A stretch of DNA of 64,000 nt from Planctomycetota bacterium (GTDB taxonomy: Bacteria; Planctomycetota; B15-G4). Location of the stretch: the NCBI GenBank assembly GCA_029259745.1, contig JAJDEO010000024.1, positions 1 to 64,000 of the forward strand. Reading direction: 5' to 3'. The notes beneath the pieces were generated by a model. The model did no database searches and was not told the DNA's origin. It saw only the letters and a program-made list of their open reading frames with translations. A program made the position numbers and the translations under genes. Positions 52,738 to 60,610 of the stretch are shown here, in pieces. Numbering within the stretch: position 1 is the stretch's first letter; each line of letters begins with the position of its first letter.

Positions 52738-53116
52738 AGACCACGCCTCGCAATCGAAAGCAGATGAGTCGGCCCCGACAGGAGAAGCGCTGACTCTGCA
52801 TCAAGCGGGCGATGCTAGGCGCGCTTCGTTTGGAGTCGGTGAAGAGTTCATGGAATGGACATGTGTGCACATCCACGGAGCGCGCACGTTGGTGAGCAGC
52901 GCGTGACGATCCCCACGTCCAATTCACATTCGCACGATGGGCGCCGCAGAGACACGGAAGCCTCGCGAAGAACTCGACGGATCCGAACGACGCCGACACG
53001 GCACATGAACGACGCGCGCCTACCTTCCCTGGCTCACGTCGAGTGACCTGGAGCGATCAGCGTCACACCGGCTCGTACTCCCTTGCATCCCTCCTCACGA
53101 GTAAAGAGTTTCAGCA
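52738..53116. other. 379-bp divergent region between receptor and beta-helix-like genes
   Basis: Should hold the promoters of the TonB2 operon (minus) and of the secreted protein (plus). No confident promoter, operator or repeat-family copy was identified. Confidence 0.4.
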
Positions 53117-55027
53117 ATGAACTTCTCGAACATCACCAAGACTCTCGCCATCGGCGCTCTCGCGGCGACCTCCGCGAACGCGGCCGACGTCGACGTTCTC
53201 TCGAACATCGCCGGGTCCGAGACCTGGACCTCCGACAACGTCTACAACCTCACGACTCAGATTTACGTCGAGGACGGCGCGACCCTCACGATCGAGGCCG
53301 GCACCGTCATCCGCACCGAAGCTGAAGATGGCAGCCTCGCGGTGTCGCGCGGCGGGCAAATCTTCGTGAAGGGGACGCAGCTCGAGCCCGTCATCATGAC
53401 GTCGGATGAAGACGTCGCGACGTGGGCCGCCGACGCATCGCATCCCACGGGCAAGGACCCCAAGTCGGGCACGCTCCGCACGAGCGCCAACGAGTGGGGC
53501 AACCTCACGCTCATGGGTCGCGGCTACATCTCGGAAGACGACGTCAGCGGCAACGTCCCGACGCCCAACGCGAACAACGTGGCCGTCATGGAAGGCCTCG
53601 TGTCGGGTGGCGGCGTCCCGCAGTCGGCGATCCTCTACGGTGGTGGTGACGACGACGACGACAGCGGCTCGATCCAGTACCTCTCGATCCGCTACGGCGG
53701 CAAGAACGTCGCGCTCAACAAGGAGCTCAACGGTCTGTCCCTCGGCGGCATCGGTCGCGAGACGGACATCTCCTTCGTCGAGATCATGAACAACGTCGAC
53801 GACGGCATCGAGATCTGGGGCGGCACGTTCAACCTCAAGAACTTCGCCATCTGGAACATCGGTGACGACAGCCTCGACATCGATCAGGGCTACCGTGGCA
53901 AGGTGCAGTTCGGCCTCATCGTCCAGGGCGCGAGCCTCAACGCGGGGCAAGGCTCGGGCGTCGGCGACAACGCCATCGAAACCGATGGTGCCGAGAACTC
54001 GGACTGGCAGCCACGCACGCGCACCACGATGTACAACCTCACCGTGATCGGTCAGCCGGTCGCCGGTGACGGTCTCACGGCGTGGCGCGACAACGCCGGT
54101 GTCCAGTACCGCAACTGCATCTTCATGGACGGTGGCGAGAAGTTCGTCCGCTTCGACGACAGCGACGGTGACGGTGCGCAGGGCTACGGCTTCAACAGCA
54201 CGCTCTCCTGGGCCGATCACTGGACCACGGCCGACACGGTCTTCCCGGCGGTCAACGCTCCCGGCAACCCGGGCGACTTCTACGGCGCGCAGTTCGGTGG
54301 CAACGTCTGTGAGATCACGGACAGCGTCATGTTCCGCAACCTCAGCCCGGATGCTTACACCGAGGCAACGGCGCGAGGTGTCTTCGCCGCTGCCAACAAC
54401 AACGTGCTCGAGCCGAGCACGCAGCCGATCGTGTCGGTCACGCGTGGTGCGCCGTCCGTCCTCGGTGGCCTCGTGATCCTCCCGGTCACCGGTCTCGACC
54501 CGCGCCCTGCGGGTGACGCCCTCACGAGTGCCTCGGCCGCTCCGGCGGATGGTTTCTTCACGGAAGCCAACTACCGTGGCGCCTTCGAGGACAGCAGCTC
54601 GACGTGGCTCTGCGGCTGGACGGCTTCGGAGGCTTTCGGCATCACGTCGTCGACGTGCAACTACTACGACCTCGGTTGCGCCAAGCAGGGCGAACGCGGC
54701 TTGCCGCGCCTGCAGGGCAACGGTGACTTCGGTTCGGGCCTGCTCGGTTCGCTCGACCTGACGGCCGGTCCGACGTCCTCGCTCGCGATCCTCTTCGTCT
54801 CGCTCGTCGAGACACCCGTCAACTTCAAGGGTGGCGTGCTCAAGACGGTCCCGATCCTGACGTCGGTCGGTCTCGCGACCAACCCGAACGGAAACGTCTC
54901 GCTTCCGATCGCGCTCCCCGCCGGTGTCCCGGCCGGGTTCGAGGTCTTCTTCCAGTACGGCTTCTCGGATGTCTTCGCCACTCAGGGTGTCGGTCTCTCG
55001 AACGCCGTCGTCGGCATCACGCAGTGA
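53117..55027 (+). CDS. Secreted beta-helix-like protein with shared C-terminal domain
   Basis: 636 residues. The signal peptide NFSNITKTLAIGALAATSANA is clear. Residues about 25-480 are beta-strand rich with parallel beta-helix character (IYVEDGATLTIEAGTVIRTE; SIQYLSIRYGGKNVALNKEL; DDGIEIWGGTFNLKNFAIWN, IGDDSLDIDQGYRGKVQFGL). Asp/Gly loops suggest calcium binding. From about residue 525 (GLPRLQGNGDFGSGLLGSLD) runs the domain shared with 6269 and 14938, ending QGVGLSNAVVGITQ. The gene is divergent from the TonB receptor, and relatives of this helix family often sit beside such receptors. A partner or substrate role for the receptor is inferred. A strong terminator-like hairpin follows. Confidence 0.82.
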   Translation: MNFSNITKTLAIGALAATSANAADVDVLSNIAGSETWTSDNVYNLTTQIYVEDGATLTIEAGTVIRTEAEDGSLAVSRGGQIFVKGTQLEPVIMTSDEDVATWAADASHPTGKDPKSGTLRTSANEWGNLTLMGRGYISEDDVSGNVPTPNANNVAVMEGLVSGGGVPQSAILYGGGDDDDDSGSIQYLSIRYGGKNVALNKELNGLSLGGIGRETDISFVEIMNNVDDGIEIWGGTFNLKNFAIWNIGDDSLDIDQGYRGKVQFGLIVQGASLNAGQGSGVGDNAIETDGAENSDWQPRTRTTMYNLTVIGQPVAGDGLTAWRDNAGVQYRNCIFMDGGEKFVRFDDSDGDGAQGYGFNSTLSWADHWTTADTVFPAVNAPGNPGDFYGAQFGGNVCEITDSVMFRNLSPDAYTEATARGVFAAANNNVLEPSTQPIVSVTRGAPSVLGGLVILPVTGLDPRPAGDALTSASAAPADGFFTEANYRGAFEDSSSTWLCGWTASEAFGITSSTCNYYDLGCAKQGERGLPRLQGNGDFGSGLLGSLDLTAGPTSSLAILFVSLVETPVNFKGGVLKTVPILTSVGLATNPNGNVSLPIALPAGVPAGFEVFFQYGFSDVFATQGVGLSNAVVGITQ

Positions 55028-55059
55028 CATCGCAGGACAACACCTGAGTCTGTGCAGTC

Positions 55060-55094
55060 GCGGTCCCCGCCGGCTTCATGCTGGTGGGGACCGC
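55060..55094 (+). terminator. Intrinsic terminator-like hairpin
   Basis: GCGGTCCCCGCCGGC and GCTGGTGGGGACCGC form a 15-bp stem (two G-T pairs) around a TTCAT loop, 33 bp after the stop of the beta-helix-like gene and upstream of the next start at 55131. It is followed by TCCTCGTCCC rather than a pure T-tract. Confidence 0.8.
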
Positions 55095-55130
55095 TCCTCG
55101 TCCCGAACACCTCCATCAAGAACTTGACCG

Positions 55131-56327
55131 ATGATGCGCTCAACCGTCGCCCTCGCCGCCGCCACCCTCCTCGCCCCACTGATGTCTGCGCAAGTCAGCG
55201 ATGCACCCATCGCGACGTACCGCACCGACCTGCTGGACATCGCGCTCAGCGCGGCGTCGAAGTACCCGCTCGACCCGCACATCAAGAACCGCTCACGCGC
55301 GCAGGAGCAGGTCGTGACGACCGCGCTCCTCCTCGACCAGCCGTCGCTCGCGCTCGAGGCGATCGAGTCGATCGCGAACTGGCGCCGGGGTGCAGGCTAC
55401 GCCGAGTACGCCGAGTACTGCGTGCGGAAGGGTGACCTCTCGGCGGTGGACGACCTTCTCGCGCGCGCCGAGAAGGTCGCGCGAACTTCACCCGACGCGA
55501 TCGACCAGAGTTGGCGTGCCGAACGCATCGGCGTGAAGATCGCCGAGGTCCACGTCCTCCTCGATGACGCCGAGCGTGCCGCTCGCTACGAGGTCGGCAT
55601 CGGTGAGGCCGAGACGGGCAAGGTCGCGCTCACGAAGGCCGAGCGCGTCAGCCGCGACGACGTCGACGCACAACTCGACCAACTCCAGAGCATCCTGGCG
55701 ACGGAGTCGTTCGACCTCGTGCGCAACGCGATGCCCGTCTATGCCGCGCTCTACGAGCGCTTCTACAGTGACGCGGACGTCCGCGAGCGCATCGAGAAGG
55801 CCGTCATGGAAGGCTGGGACCCGATCCCCGCGAACCTGCGCGTCGAGATGCTCGAAGACCTTGCCGACGCCGCGCTCGCGCACGAAGACACCGCAAAGGC
55901 CGACGAGTTCATCGCGCTGTCCGTCGAGCTCGTCGACCACATGCAGGTGAATCCCGAGTTCGGTGTGCCGATCCTCGCGCGCCTCTCCGCGCTTCGGTTC
56001 CGCGCCGGTCACGCAGACGAGGGCCGCGCCGGCCTCGAGAAGGCACTCGCCCTCTTCGACGCCGACCGCGAACTCATCAGCAAGACGTTCCGCCCGGACA
56101 CGCTCATCCCCGTCGCCCAGGCCTACGCCTCGATCGGCGAGCTCGCATCGGCCCGTCACGTCTACGACAAGGCGCTCGTCGCCGCGCTCGTGAGCCTGAA
56201 CTCACGCCCGCGCACCGACGACCTCGTCTCGATCTGCTGCTCGATGGCGCTGAACGACGTCCGGCCCGACAGCGCCTTCATGGCACGACTGAAGAGCGTC
56301 CACGACTCCCTCGGGCACCCTTGGTGA
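55131..56327 (+). CDS. Secreted TPR-like helical protein
   Basis: 398 residues with signal peptide MRSTVALAAATLLAPLMSAQ. The mature protein is entirely helical with repeat-like units (AQEQVVTTALLLDQPSLALE, YAEYCVRKGDLSAVDDLL, ILARLSALRFRAGHADEGRA, AYASIGELASARHVYDKAL) resembling divergent TPRs. No enzyme motif is found. Its position beyond a terminator after the TonB2 region suggests an independent gene, though a role with the neighbouring TPR lipoprotein cannot be excluded. The start is one of two adjacent ATGs. Confidence 0.72.
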   Translation: MMRSTVALAAATLLAPLMSAQVSDAPIATYRTDLLDIALSAASKYPLDPHIKNRSRAQEQVVTTALLLDQPSLALEAIESIANWRRGAGYAEYAEYCVRKGDLSAVDDLLARAEKVARTSPDAIDQSWRAERIGVKIAEVHVLLDDAERAARYEVGIGEAETGKVALTKAERVSRDDVDAQLDQLQSILATESFDLVRNAMPVYAALYERFYSDADVRERIEKAVMEGWDPIPANLRVEMLEDLADAALAHEDTAKADEFIALSVELVDHMQVNPEFGVPILARLSALRFRAGHADEGRAGLEKALALFDADRELISKTFRPDTLIPVAQAYASIGELASARHVYDKALVAALVSLNSRPRTDDLVSICCSMALNDVRPDSAFMARLKSVHDSLGHPW

Positions 56328-56443
56328 CGCCGAAGTCTGCGGGATGCAGGGATGGTCGCCACGGTATGGAGCGTGGACGCTGGCGTGCCGCTCGTCACGC
56401 GTGCTATCACGCCCGTGTCCGCGTCCCTCACTCTGGTTCGTCC

Positions 56444-56917
56444 GTGGCCACGCTCAAACCGACACTCGTCGTCCGCTACCTCGTCATCTCGCTGGTCATG
56501 CTCGCGGTCGGCGGCTGGCTGACGTCGCTCGGCTTCGGCCCCTGGTACGACTCGCTTGCACTCCCACCGTGGCAGCCGCCGGCATGGGTCTTCTCGCCGG
56601 CCTGGTTCCTGATCCTCGGGCTCCTCGCCGTGGCGACGGCCGACGTGATGGGCACTCCCGAGAGCGCGCAACGCGCCAAGGCCCAGACGTACTACTGGAT
56701 GCAGGTCATCCTCAACGTCTCGTGGTCGGCAGCGTTCTTCGCGGGTAATGCCCCGACGCTCGGGTTGATGGTGATCGGGGCGCTCGTGATCGTCCTCGCC
56801 TCGATGGTGAGGGCGTACGGCGCGATCTCCCGGCGCGCCGGCTGGCTGCTGGTGCCGTACCTCCTCTGGCTTCTCTTCGCCACGTCGCTCAACGTATGGA
56901 TCGTCCAGCACAACTGA
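56444..56917 (+). CDS. tspO: TspO/MBR family membrane protein
   Basis: 157 residues from a GTG at 56444, giving the usual TspO length; the frame is open upstream to 56321 but that extension is not TspO-like. Five membrane helices are visible. Signature residues: LALPPWQPPAWVFSPAWFLI after helix 1, LNVSWSAAFFAGNAPTLGLM at helix 3-4, and SLNVWIVQHN at the C-terminus. Bacterial TspO binds porphyrins and related tetrapyrroles and influences their degradation or export. Heme A synthase lies about 12 kb away and is not in the same operon. Confidence 0.92.
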   Translation: MATLKPTLVVRYLVISLVMLAVGGWLTSLGFGPWYDSLALPPWQPPAWVFSPAWFLILGLLAVATADVMGTPESAQRAKAQTYYWMQVILNVSWSAAFFAGNAPTLGLMVIGALVIVLASMVRAYGAISRRAGWLLVPYLLWLLFATSLNVWIVQHN

Positions 56918-56966
56918 ACGAGTCGACACGTTGCGGGACGCACAAGCGCCGTGCGACAGTTCGCGC

Positions 56967-58046
56967 GTGACCCCGAAACCGAAGAAGAAACCCGAGCGAC
57001 CGTACAACCGCACTCTGCGACTCGTGTACCCGTCCACGGACGGACAGATCCTGTTGCGCACCGACCTCGACTGGGACCGCTCGATCCCGGCCACGCGCCG
57101 CGTCGACGACAACACGTGGGAGTTCGACCTCTCCGCCGACCGCTCGTGGTTGCACTACAAGCCGACGCTCGTCGACGGCAATGGACACGTGCACTGGGCG
57201 CCGGGCATGAACGAGGTCGTGACGCTCTCGCGCACGATGCCGTACGTCGTCTACCCGCACTTCCTCGGCGACGACACGGGTCACATCACGGACGTCTTCA
57301 CGACACCTTCGGAGCTGCTCGGGCGCGAGGTTCCGATCCGTGTCTACCTGCCGGCCGGTTACGACGAGAACACGCTCAAGCGCTACTCGGTGCTCTACAT
57401 GCAGGACGGCGCCAACGCGTTCCTCCCCGACGAGGCGTTCCTCGGCCAAGACTGGTCGATGCGCCAAACGCTGGAGACGCTCGACGGTATGAGCCTCATC
57501 CACCAGACGCTCATCGTCGCCGTGCACACCGAAGACCGCATGGTCGACTACACGAAGCCTGGCTTCGACACGTATGCCCGAGCGCTCGCGACGGAGATCA
57601 AGCCGGCCATCGACGCGCGCTTCCGCACACTCACCGGACGCTGCGACACATCGCTGATGGGCTCGTCGCTGGGTGGTGTCGCGTCGTTCGCGTGTGCTTG
57701 GCAATACCCCGACATCTTCGGCAACGCCGCGTGCCTCTCGAGCACGTTCGGGTTCCAGGACGACCTCATGGATCGCGTTCGACACGACGAACTCGGCGTC
57801 CGACAACAGCTGAAGATCTATCTCGACAGCGGCTGGCCGCGGGACAACTACGAGTCCACGCTCGCGATGTCGGCCGCACTGCTCGAGCGCGGCTTCATCC
57901 TCGGGCAGAACCTCCACCACGTCGCCTTCCCCGGCGATGGACACAGCGAGAGCTTCTGGGGCGAGCGTGCGCACCTGCCGATCCAACTCTTCGCCGGACG
58001 CCTCCGGAGGCACTTCGGGAGCGAGGCCGAAACCCGCGGCTGCTAG
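56967..58046 (+). CDS. Esterase of the enterochelin-esterase-like family
   Basis: 359 residues from GTG 56967; a TTG at 56931 would add 12 residues. The N-terminal 100 residues are an Ig/CBM48-like beta domain (LRLVYPSTDGQILLRTDLDW). The alpha/beta hydrolase follows: REVPIRVYLPAGYDENTLKR, SVLYMQDGANAF, nucleophile elbow GSSLGGVASFACAWQYP and late His in FPGDGHSESFWGERAH. No signal peptide is seen. Substrate unclear: such proteins hydrolyse siderophore, mycolyl-type or feruloyl esters. Its TAG stop forms the first bases of a 14-bp hairpin arm, next to a palindromic repeat. Confidence 0.85.
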   Translation: MTPKPKKKPERPYNRTLRLVYPSTDGQILLRTDLDWDRSIPATRRVDDNTWEFDLSADRSWLHYKPTLVDGNGHVHWAPGMNEVVTLSRTMPYVVYPHFLGDDTGHITDVFTTPSELLGREVPIRVYLPAGYDENTLKRYSVLYMQDGANAFLPDEAFLGQDWSMRQTLETLDGMSLIHQTLIVAVHTEDRMVDYTKPGFDTYARALATEIKPAIDARFRTLTGRCDTSLMGSSLGGVASFACAWQYPDIFGNAACLSSTFGFQDDLMDRVRHDELGVRQQLKIYLDSGWPRDNYESTLAMSAALLERGFILGQNLHHVAFPGDGHSESFWGERAHLPIQLFAGRLRRHFGSEAETRGC

Positions 58047-58092
58047 TGGTGTGATTCAAACTCCTTCAACGAACTTTGGAATCACACCACTA
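58044..58092. terminator. Long hairpin formed from the stop codon onward
   Basis: TAGTGGTGTGATTCAAA and TTTGGAATCACACCACTA pair over 17 bp with one bulge around a 14-nt loop. The stem begins with the TAG stop of the esterase gene. CTAGTGGTGTG also occurs at the stop of the gene ending at 16356, just before repeat B, so this is part of a mobile sequence rather than an ordinary terminator. It could still stop transcription between the convergent genes. Confidence 0.65.
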
Positions 58093-58158
58093 ACAGCCCG
58101 TTGAAAACTCATCCCGCGCGCCGTGCGCACTCGGAGCAGTTCTTCAACGAGCTGTTAG
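58090..58158 (-). repeat. Palindromic repeat family, copy G (short form, best-preserved ends)
   Basis: 69 bp from CTAACAGCCCGTTGAA to TTCAACGAGCTGTTAG, nearly perfect inverted repeats with inner CTCATCCCGCGCG and TGCGCACTCGGAGCAG. The TTA of the right end is the stop codon (TAA) of the minus-strand gene 58155-59153. This copy defines the termini used to recognise the family. It adjoins the hairpin at 58044-58092. Confidence 0.85.
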
Positions 58159-59153
58159 CGCAGTTCGAGCTGCAGCTCGCTCCGACCGCCGGGTGTGATC
58201 GCTGCACGTGCATCGATCGAGCGCGCCTGCTCATCGTCGAGCCTCCAGGCACGGATGTCGACATCGCCCGCTGGGATGCCGGTGAGACTGAAACGTCCGT
58301 CCGCGTCGGTGAGTGTGCCGAAGGGATGTGGGATCACGAGCACGACGGTGGACGAGTGGTCGTGGCCGGGAACGCGGCAACCGAGCGTGACGACGCCGTA
58401 GTCGCGCTGGAAGCTGACCGTCTTGCGAGTGCCCGGCGGGAAGGCGTCGTTGAAGAGGTCGCGACCCGTGGCATAGCGCACGGCCCGGACGGTATGCAGC
58501 ACATCGTCGTCCGTGATCAACTCGACGGGACGGTGCATCTGCACGACAACGGGTGACGGATGGAAGAGCTTGCCATCGTGACGCAGCTCGAGTGTCTCCA
58601 TCGGCGGCTCGAACACGAGCCGTTCGTCGAGACCGCCTGCGACGTAGACGAACGCCCCGACGGCGGGTTCTCCATCCGCGTCAACGACGCGCCCCGCGAC
58701 GGCTCCGGTCTGCGTCGCATCGAGCGACGTCGCGGCCGGCGGTTCGCGCGGCACGAACAGTCCTTGGGGATCGTCGGCGATGCGGTCGACGACGGGCACG
58801 TCCGGCAGGCCCGGCGGACCGACGAAACTCCACAACACGTTCGCGATCAGGAAGGTCACCGCGAACTTCACGAACGTCATCCGCAGCGTCTCGATCGCGA
58901 AACCGCCCCACGACCATTTGCGCTCGAAGGCCAGCGCCAAGCCCACGAGCAGTGGGATCGGGTAGTAGCTCCACCAGATATTCTCGTCCATGCGCTGCAT
59001 GTCCATCGGTTCCCACAGCGGGTTCGCCACGAGGAAGATGACAACGAGGAGCGCGAGGCACACGAGGAACGTCGGCCAGGAAAGAGTGGCGACGCGCTGC
59101 TCGTGCGACTCGACGTGGGGTCCGTGGTTCGTGATCGTGTTCATGGGCATCAT
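58155..59153 (-). CDS. Membrane protein with cupredoxin-like and carboxypeptidase-regulatory-like region
   Basis: 332 residues from ATG 59153 (59144 also possible). Three membrane segments lie in the first 110 residues (TFLVCLALLVVIFLVANPLW, YYPIPLLVGLALAF, FVKFAVTFLIANVLWSFVG). The extracytoplasmic part starts GAVAGRVVDADGEPAVGAFV. It contains DDDVLHTVRAVRYATG and a GVVTLGCRVPGHDHSSTVVL segment, arranged as the His and Cys-His of cupredoxin-like domains in methylamine-utilisation-type proteins, but the usual axial Met is not visible. It ends TLTDADGRFSLTGIPAGDVD. Copper binding is plausible, not certain. The stop codon lies in repeat G. Confidence 0.7.
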   Translation of the reverse strand: MMPMNTITNHGPHVESHEQRVATLSWPTFLVCLALLVVIFLVANPLWEPMDMQRMDENIWWSYYPIPLLVGLALAFERKWSWGGFAIETLRMTFVKFAVTFLIANVLWSFVGPPGLPDVPVVDRIADDPQGLFVPREPPAATSLDATQTGAVAGRVVDADGEPAVGAFVYVAGGLDERLVFEPPMETLELRHDGKLFHPSPVVVQMHRPVELITDDDVLHTVRAVRYATGRDLFNDAFPPGTRKTVSFQRDYGVVTLGCRVPGHDHSSTVVLVIPHPFGTLTDADGRFSLTGIPAGDVDIRAWRLDDEQARSIDARAAITPGGRSELQLELR

Positions 59154-59199
59154 GGCAGCATTCGGCGGCCGCGAGTACAAACGGGCAGGCCGTCGACGA

Positions 59200-59205
59200 T
59201 ACAAT
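59200..59205 (+). promoter_or_regulatory. Possible -10 box (TACAAT) of the 59221 gene
   Basis: TACAAT lies 15 bp before the ATG at 59221 within the 67-bp divergent intergenic gap. No convincing -35 is present at 17 bp. If real, transcription would start about 10 bp before the ATG. Confidence 0.3.
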
Positions 59206-59220
59206 TCCCGGGGAAAGAGC

Positions 59221-60579
59221 ATGAAGCGGGCCCTCGACCTTGCAGCCGCACTGACGATCATGATCTCGTGCGTGTCCGCCCAGAGCGCATCGGAGTGGGT
59301 GCTCGTCGCGGGCGACGGGGGCGGCGTGAACGGTCGCACGTGGGATCAGATCGTCGGCTTCTACCCGGCGGGCCTCTTCACGGGAGTTGTCGACGTCGAC
59401 GAGTCCCGACGCGACCGCTCGACGCACCGCTTCCTCGTCGGCGCACCTGTCGCCCATCCACTCATCGCCCAGCTCGCGCCAGCGCTCGGCATCACCGTCG
59501 GCGACGATGCTCTGAGCTGGCACGGACAGACGATCCCGCAAGGCACTGGCCTGGCGCTCGTCGTGGATGATGCGGACGGAATCGGGATGCTTGCGATCTA
59601 CACGGGCGTCGACGACGCGTCGGTCTGGTCGTGCTTCACGGTGTCGATCGACTTGACGCGGCACGGCGCGACGATCGCCCGCGAGGGACAGGTCGTGTCG
59701 CGCCGAAGTGCGCTCCTCATCGACGCGTCACGGCCTTCGGTCACGCGCCTCGACATCGACTGGAACAACCTCGTCGAGCAGGCCGATCGCGAGGGGCACA
59801 CCGCCAGCGAGCGTGCTCTGCGCATCGCCCGTGGTCTCGTCGGACATGGTGCGGCGTTCGAGGCGGCTCTCGGTCCGCGCGTCGACCTGCCGCGCTTCGT
59901 CGCCGAACGCGTCGACGCCGACGACGTCGATGCGGCTCGCAAGAGCGCCGCGCGACGCGACCTCACGGCCGCGATCCACGCGCTCCACGATCGAACGGTC
60001 CGTGCACTGGGCAGCCCGACGACCGCGCGCCCGAACTACACGACGCTCTACGGAGCGCTCGCCGGCCACGGCACGAACGCGCGCACGTTCGGCCATGATG
60101 CGGTCACCGGGCGTCCCGCGATCGTGCTGAATCTCTGTGCCCTCGACGATGAGGTGCGCTTCGACGTCGCCGTCGTGCACGAAACCGTCCACGCCTACCA
60201 ACCCACGCGCCCCACACCGCGCACTCTCGTCGACCGTGCAGTTGCCGAAGGCGTCGCGATGCTCGTGTCGGAGGAGCTCTGCCCCGAGGCGCGCGACGAG
60301 CACATCTTCATGGCCGACGTCGACACACTGAGAACCGCGCGGGCCATGCGCAGCGACCTGACACGCGGGCTGCGCGACCTCGCCGCGAGCACCGACCCGG
60401 ACGTCCATGCGCGGTGGCTACAGACCGATCGCTCGCCGAGCACGATCGACGGAGCGCCACCCCGTTCCGGTTACATCGTCGGCTGGCTCGCCGCACGCGC
60501 TTGGCTCGACGCGCAGCCCGAGCGCACGCTCGCCGACCTGCTCGTCGCCGAGCCGACCGACGTGCTCGCTGCGTTGTAG
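59221..60579 (+). CDS. Secreted zinc-metallopeptidase-like protein (HExxH)
   Basis: 452 residues from ATG 59221 (GGGGAAAGAGC upstream); KRALDLAAALTIMISCVSAQ is the signal peptide. The gluzincin-type motif H320-E-T-V-H324 occurs in FDVAVVHETVHAYQPTRP, followed by a second helix with AVAEGVAMLVSEEL, whose first Glu is the probable third zinc ligand. The following helical domain has GYIVGWLAARAW, as in DUF2268-like and related peptidases. The N-terminal 140 residues are unrecognised. Secreted or periplasmic. Proteolytic activity is inferred from the motif. Confidence 0.75.
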   Translation: MKRALDLAAALTIMISCVSAQSASEWVLVAGDGGGVNGRTWDQIVGFYPAGLFTGVVDVDESRRDRSTHRFLVGAPVAHPLIAQLAPALGITVGDDALSWHGQTIPQGTGLALVVDDADGIGMLAIYTGVDDASVWSCFTVSIDLTRHGATIAREGQVVSRRSALLIDASRPSVTRLDIDWNNLVEQADREGHTASERALRIARGLVGHGAAFEAALGPRVDLPRFVAERVDADDVDAARKSAARRDLTAAIHALHDRTVRALGSPTTARPNYTTLYGALAGHGTNARTFGHDAVTGRPAIVLNLCALDDEVRFDVAVVHETVHAYQPTRPTPRTLVDRAVAEGVAMLVSEELCPEARDEHIFMADVDTLRTARAMRSDLTRGLRDLAASTDPDVHARWLQTDRSPSTIDGAPPRSGYIVGWLAARAWLDAQPERTLADLLVAEPTDVLAAL

Positions 60580-60610
60580 CAGCGTGGTGCGGTCGCCCTC
60601 GCGGAGTGCC

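Noticed and set aside
52840..52990. Possible further copy of the palindromic repeat (GAAGAGTTCATG and GCGAAGAACTCGACGGATCC fragments)
   Set aside because: Only short scattered matches, without paired ends or the conserved core, so it was not counted.
53111..55030. 639-codon minus-strand open frame
   Set aside because: Exact antisense shadow of the beta-helix-like gene; low-complexity Arg/Val/Glu sequence.
58044..58158. Integron attC-like or phage attachment site
   Set aside because: The palindromes lack attC core motifs and there is no integrase or gene cassette nearby; they match the local repeat family instead.
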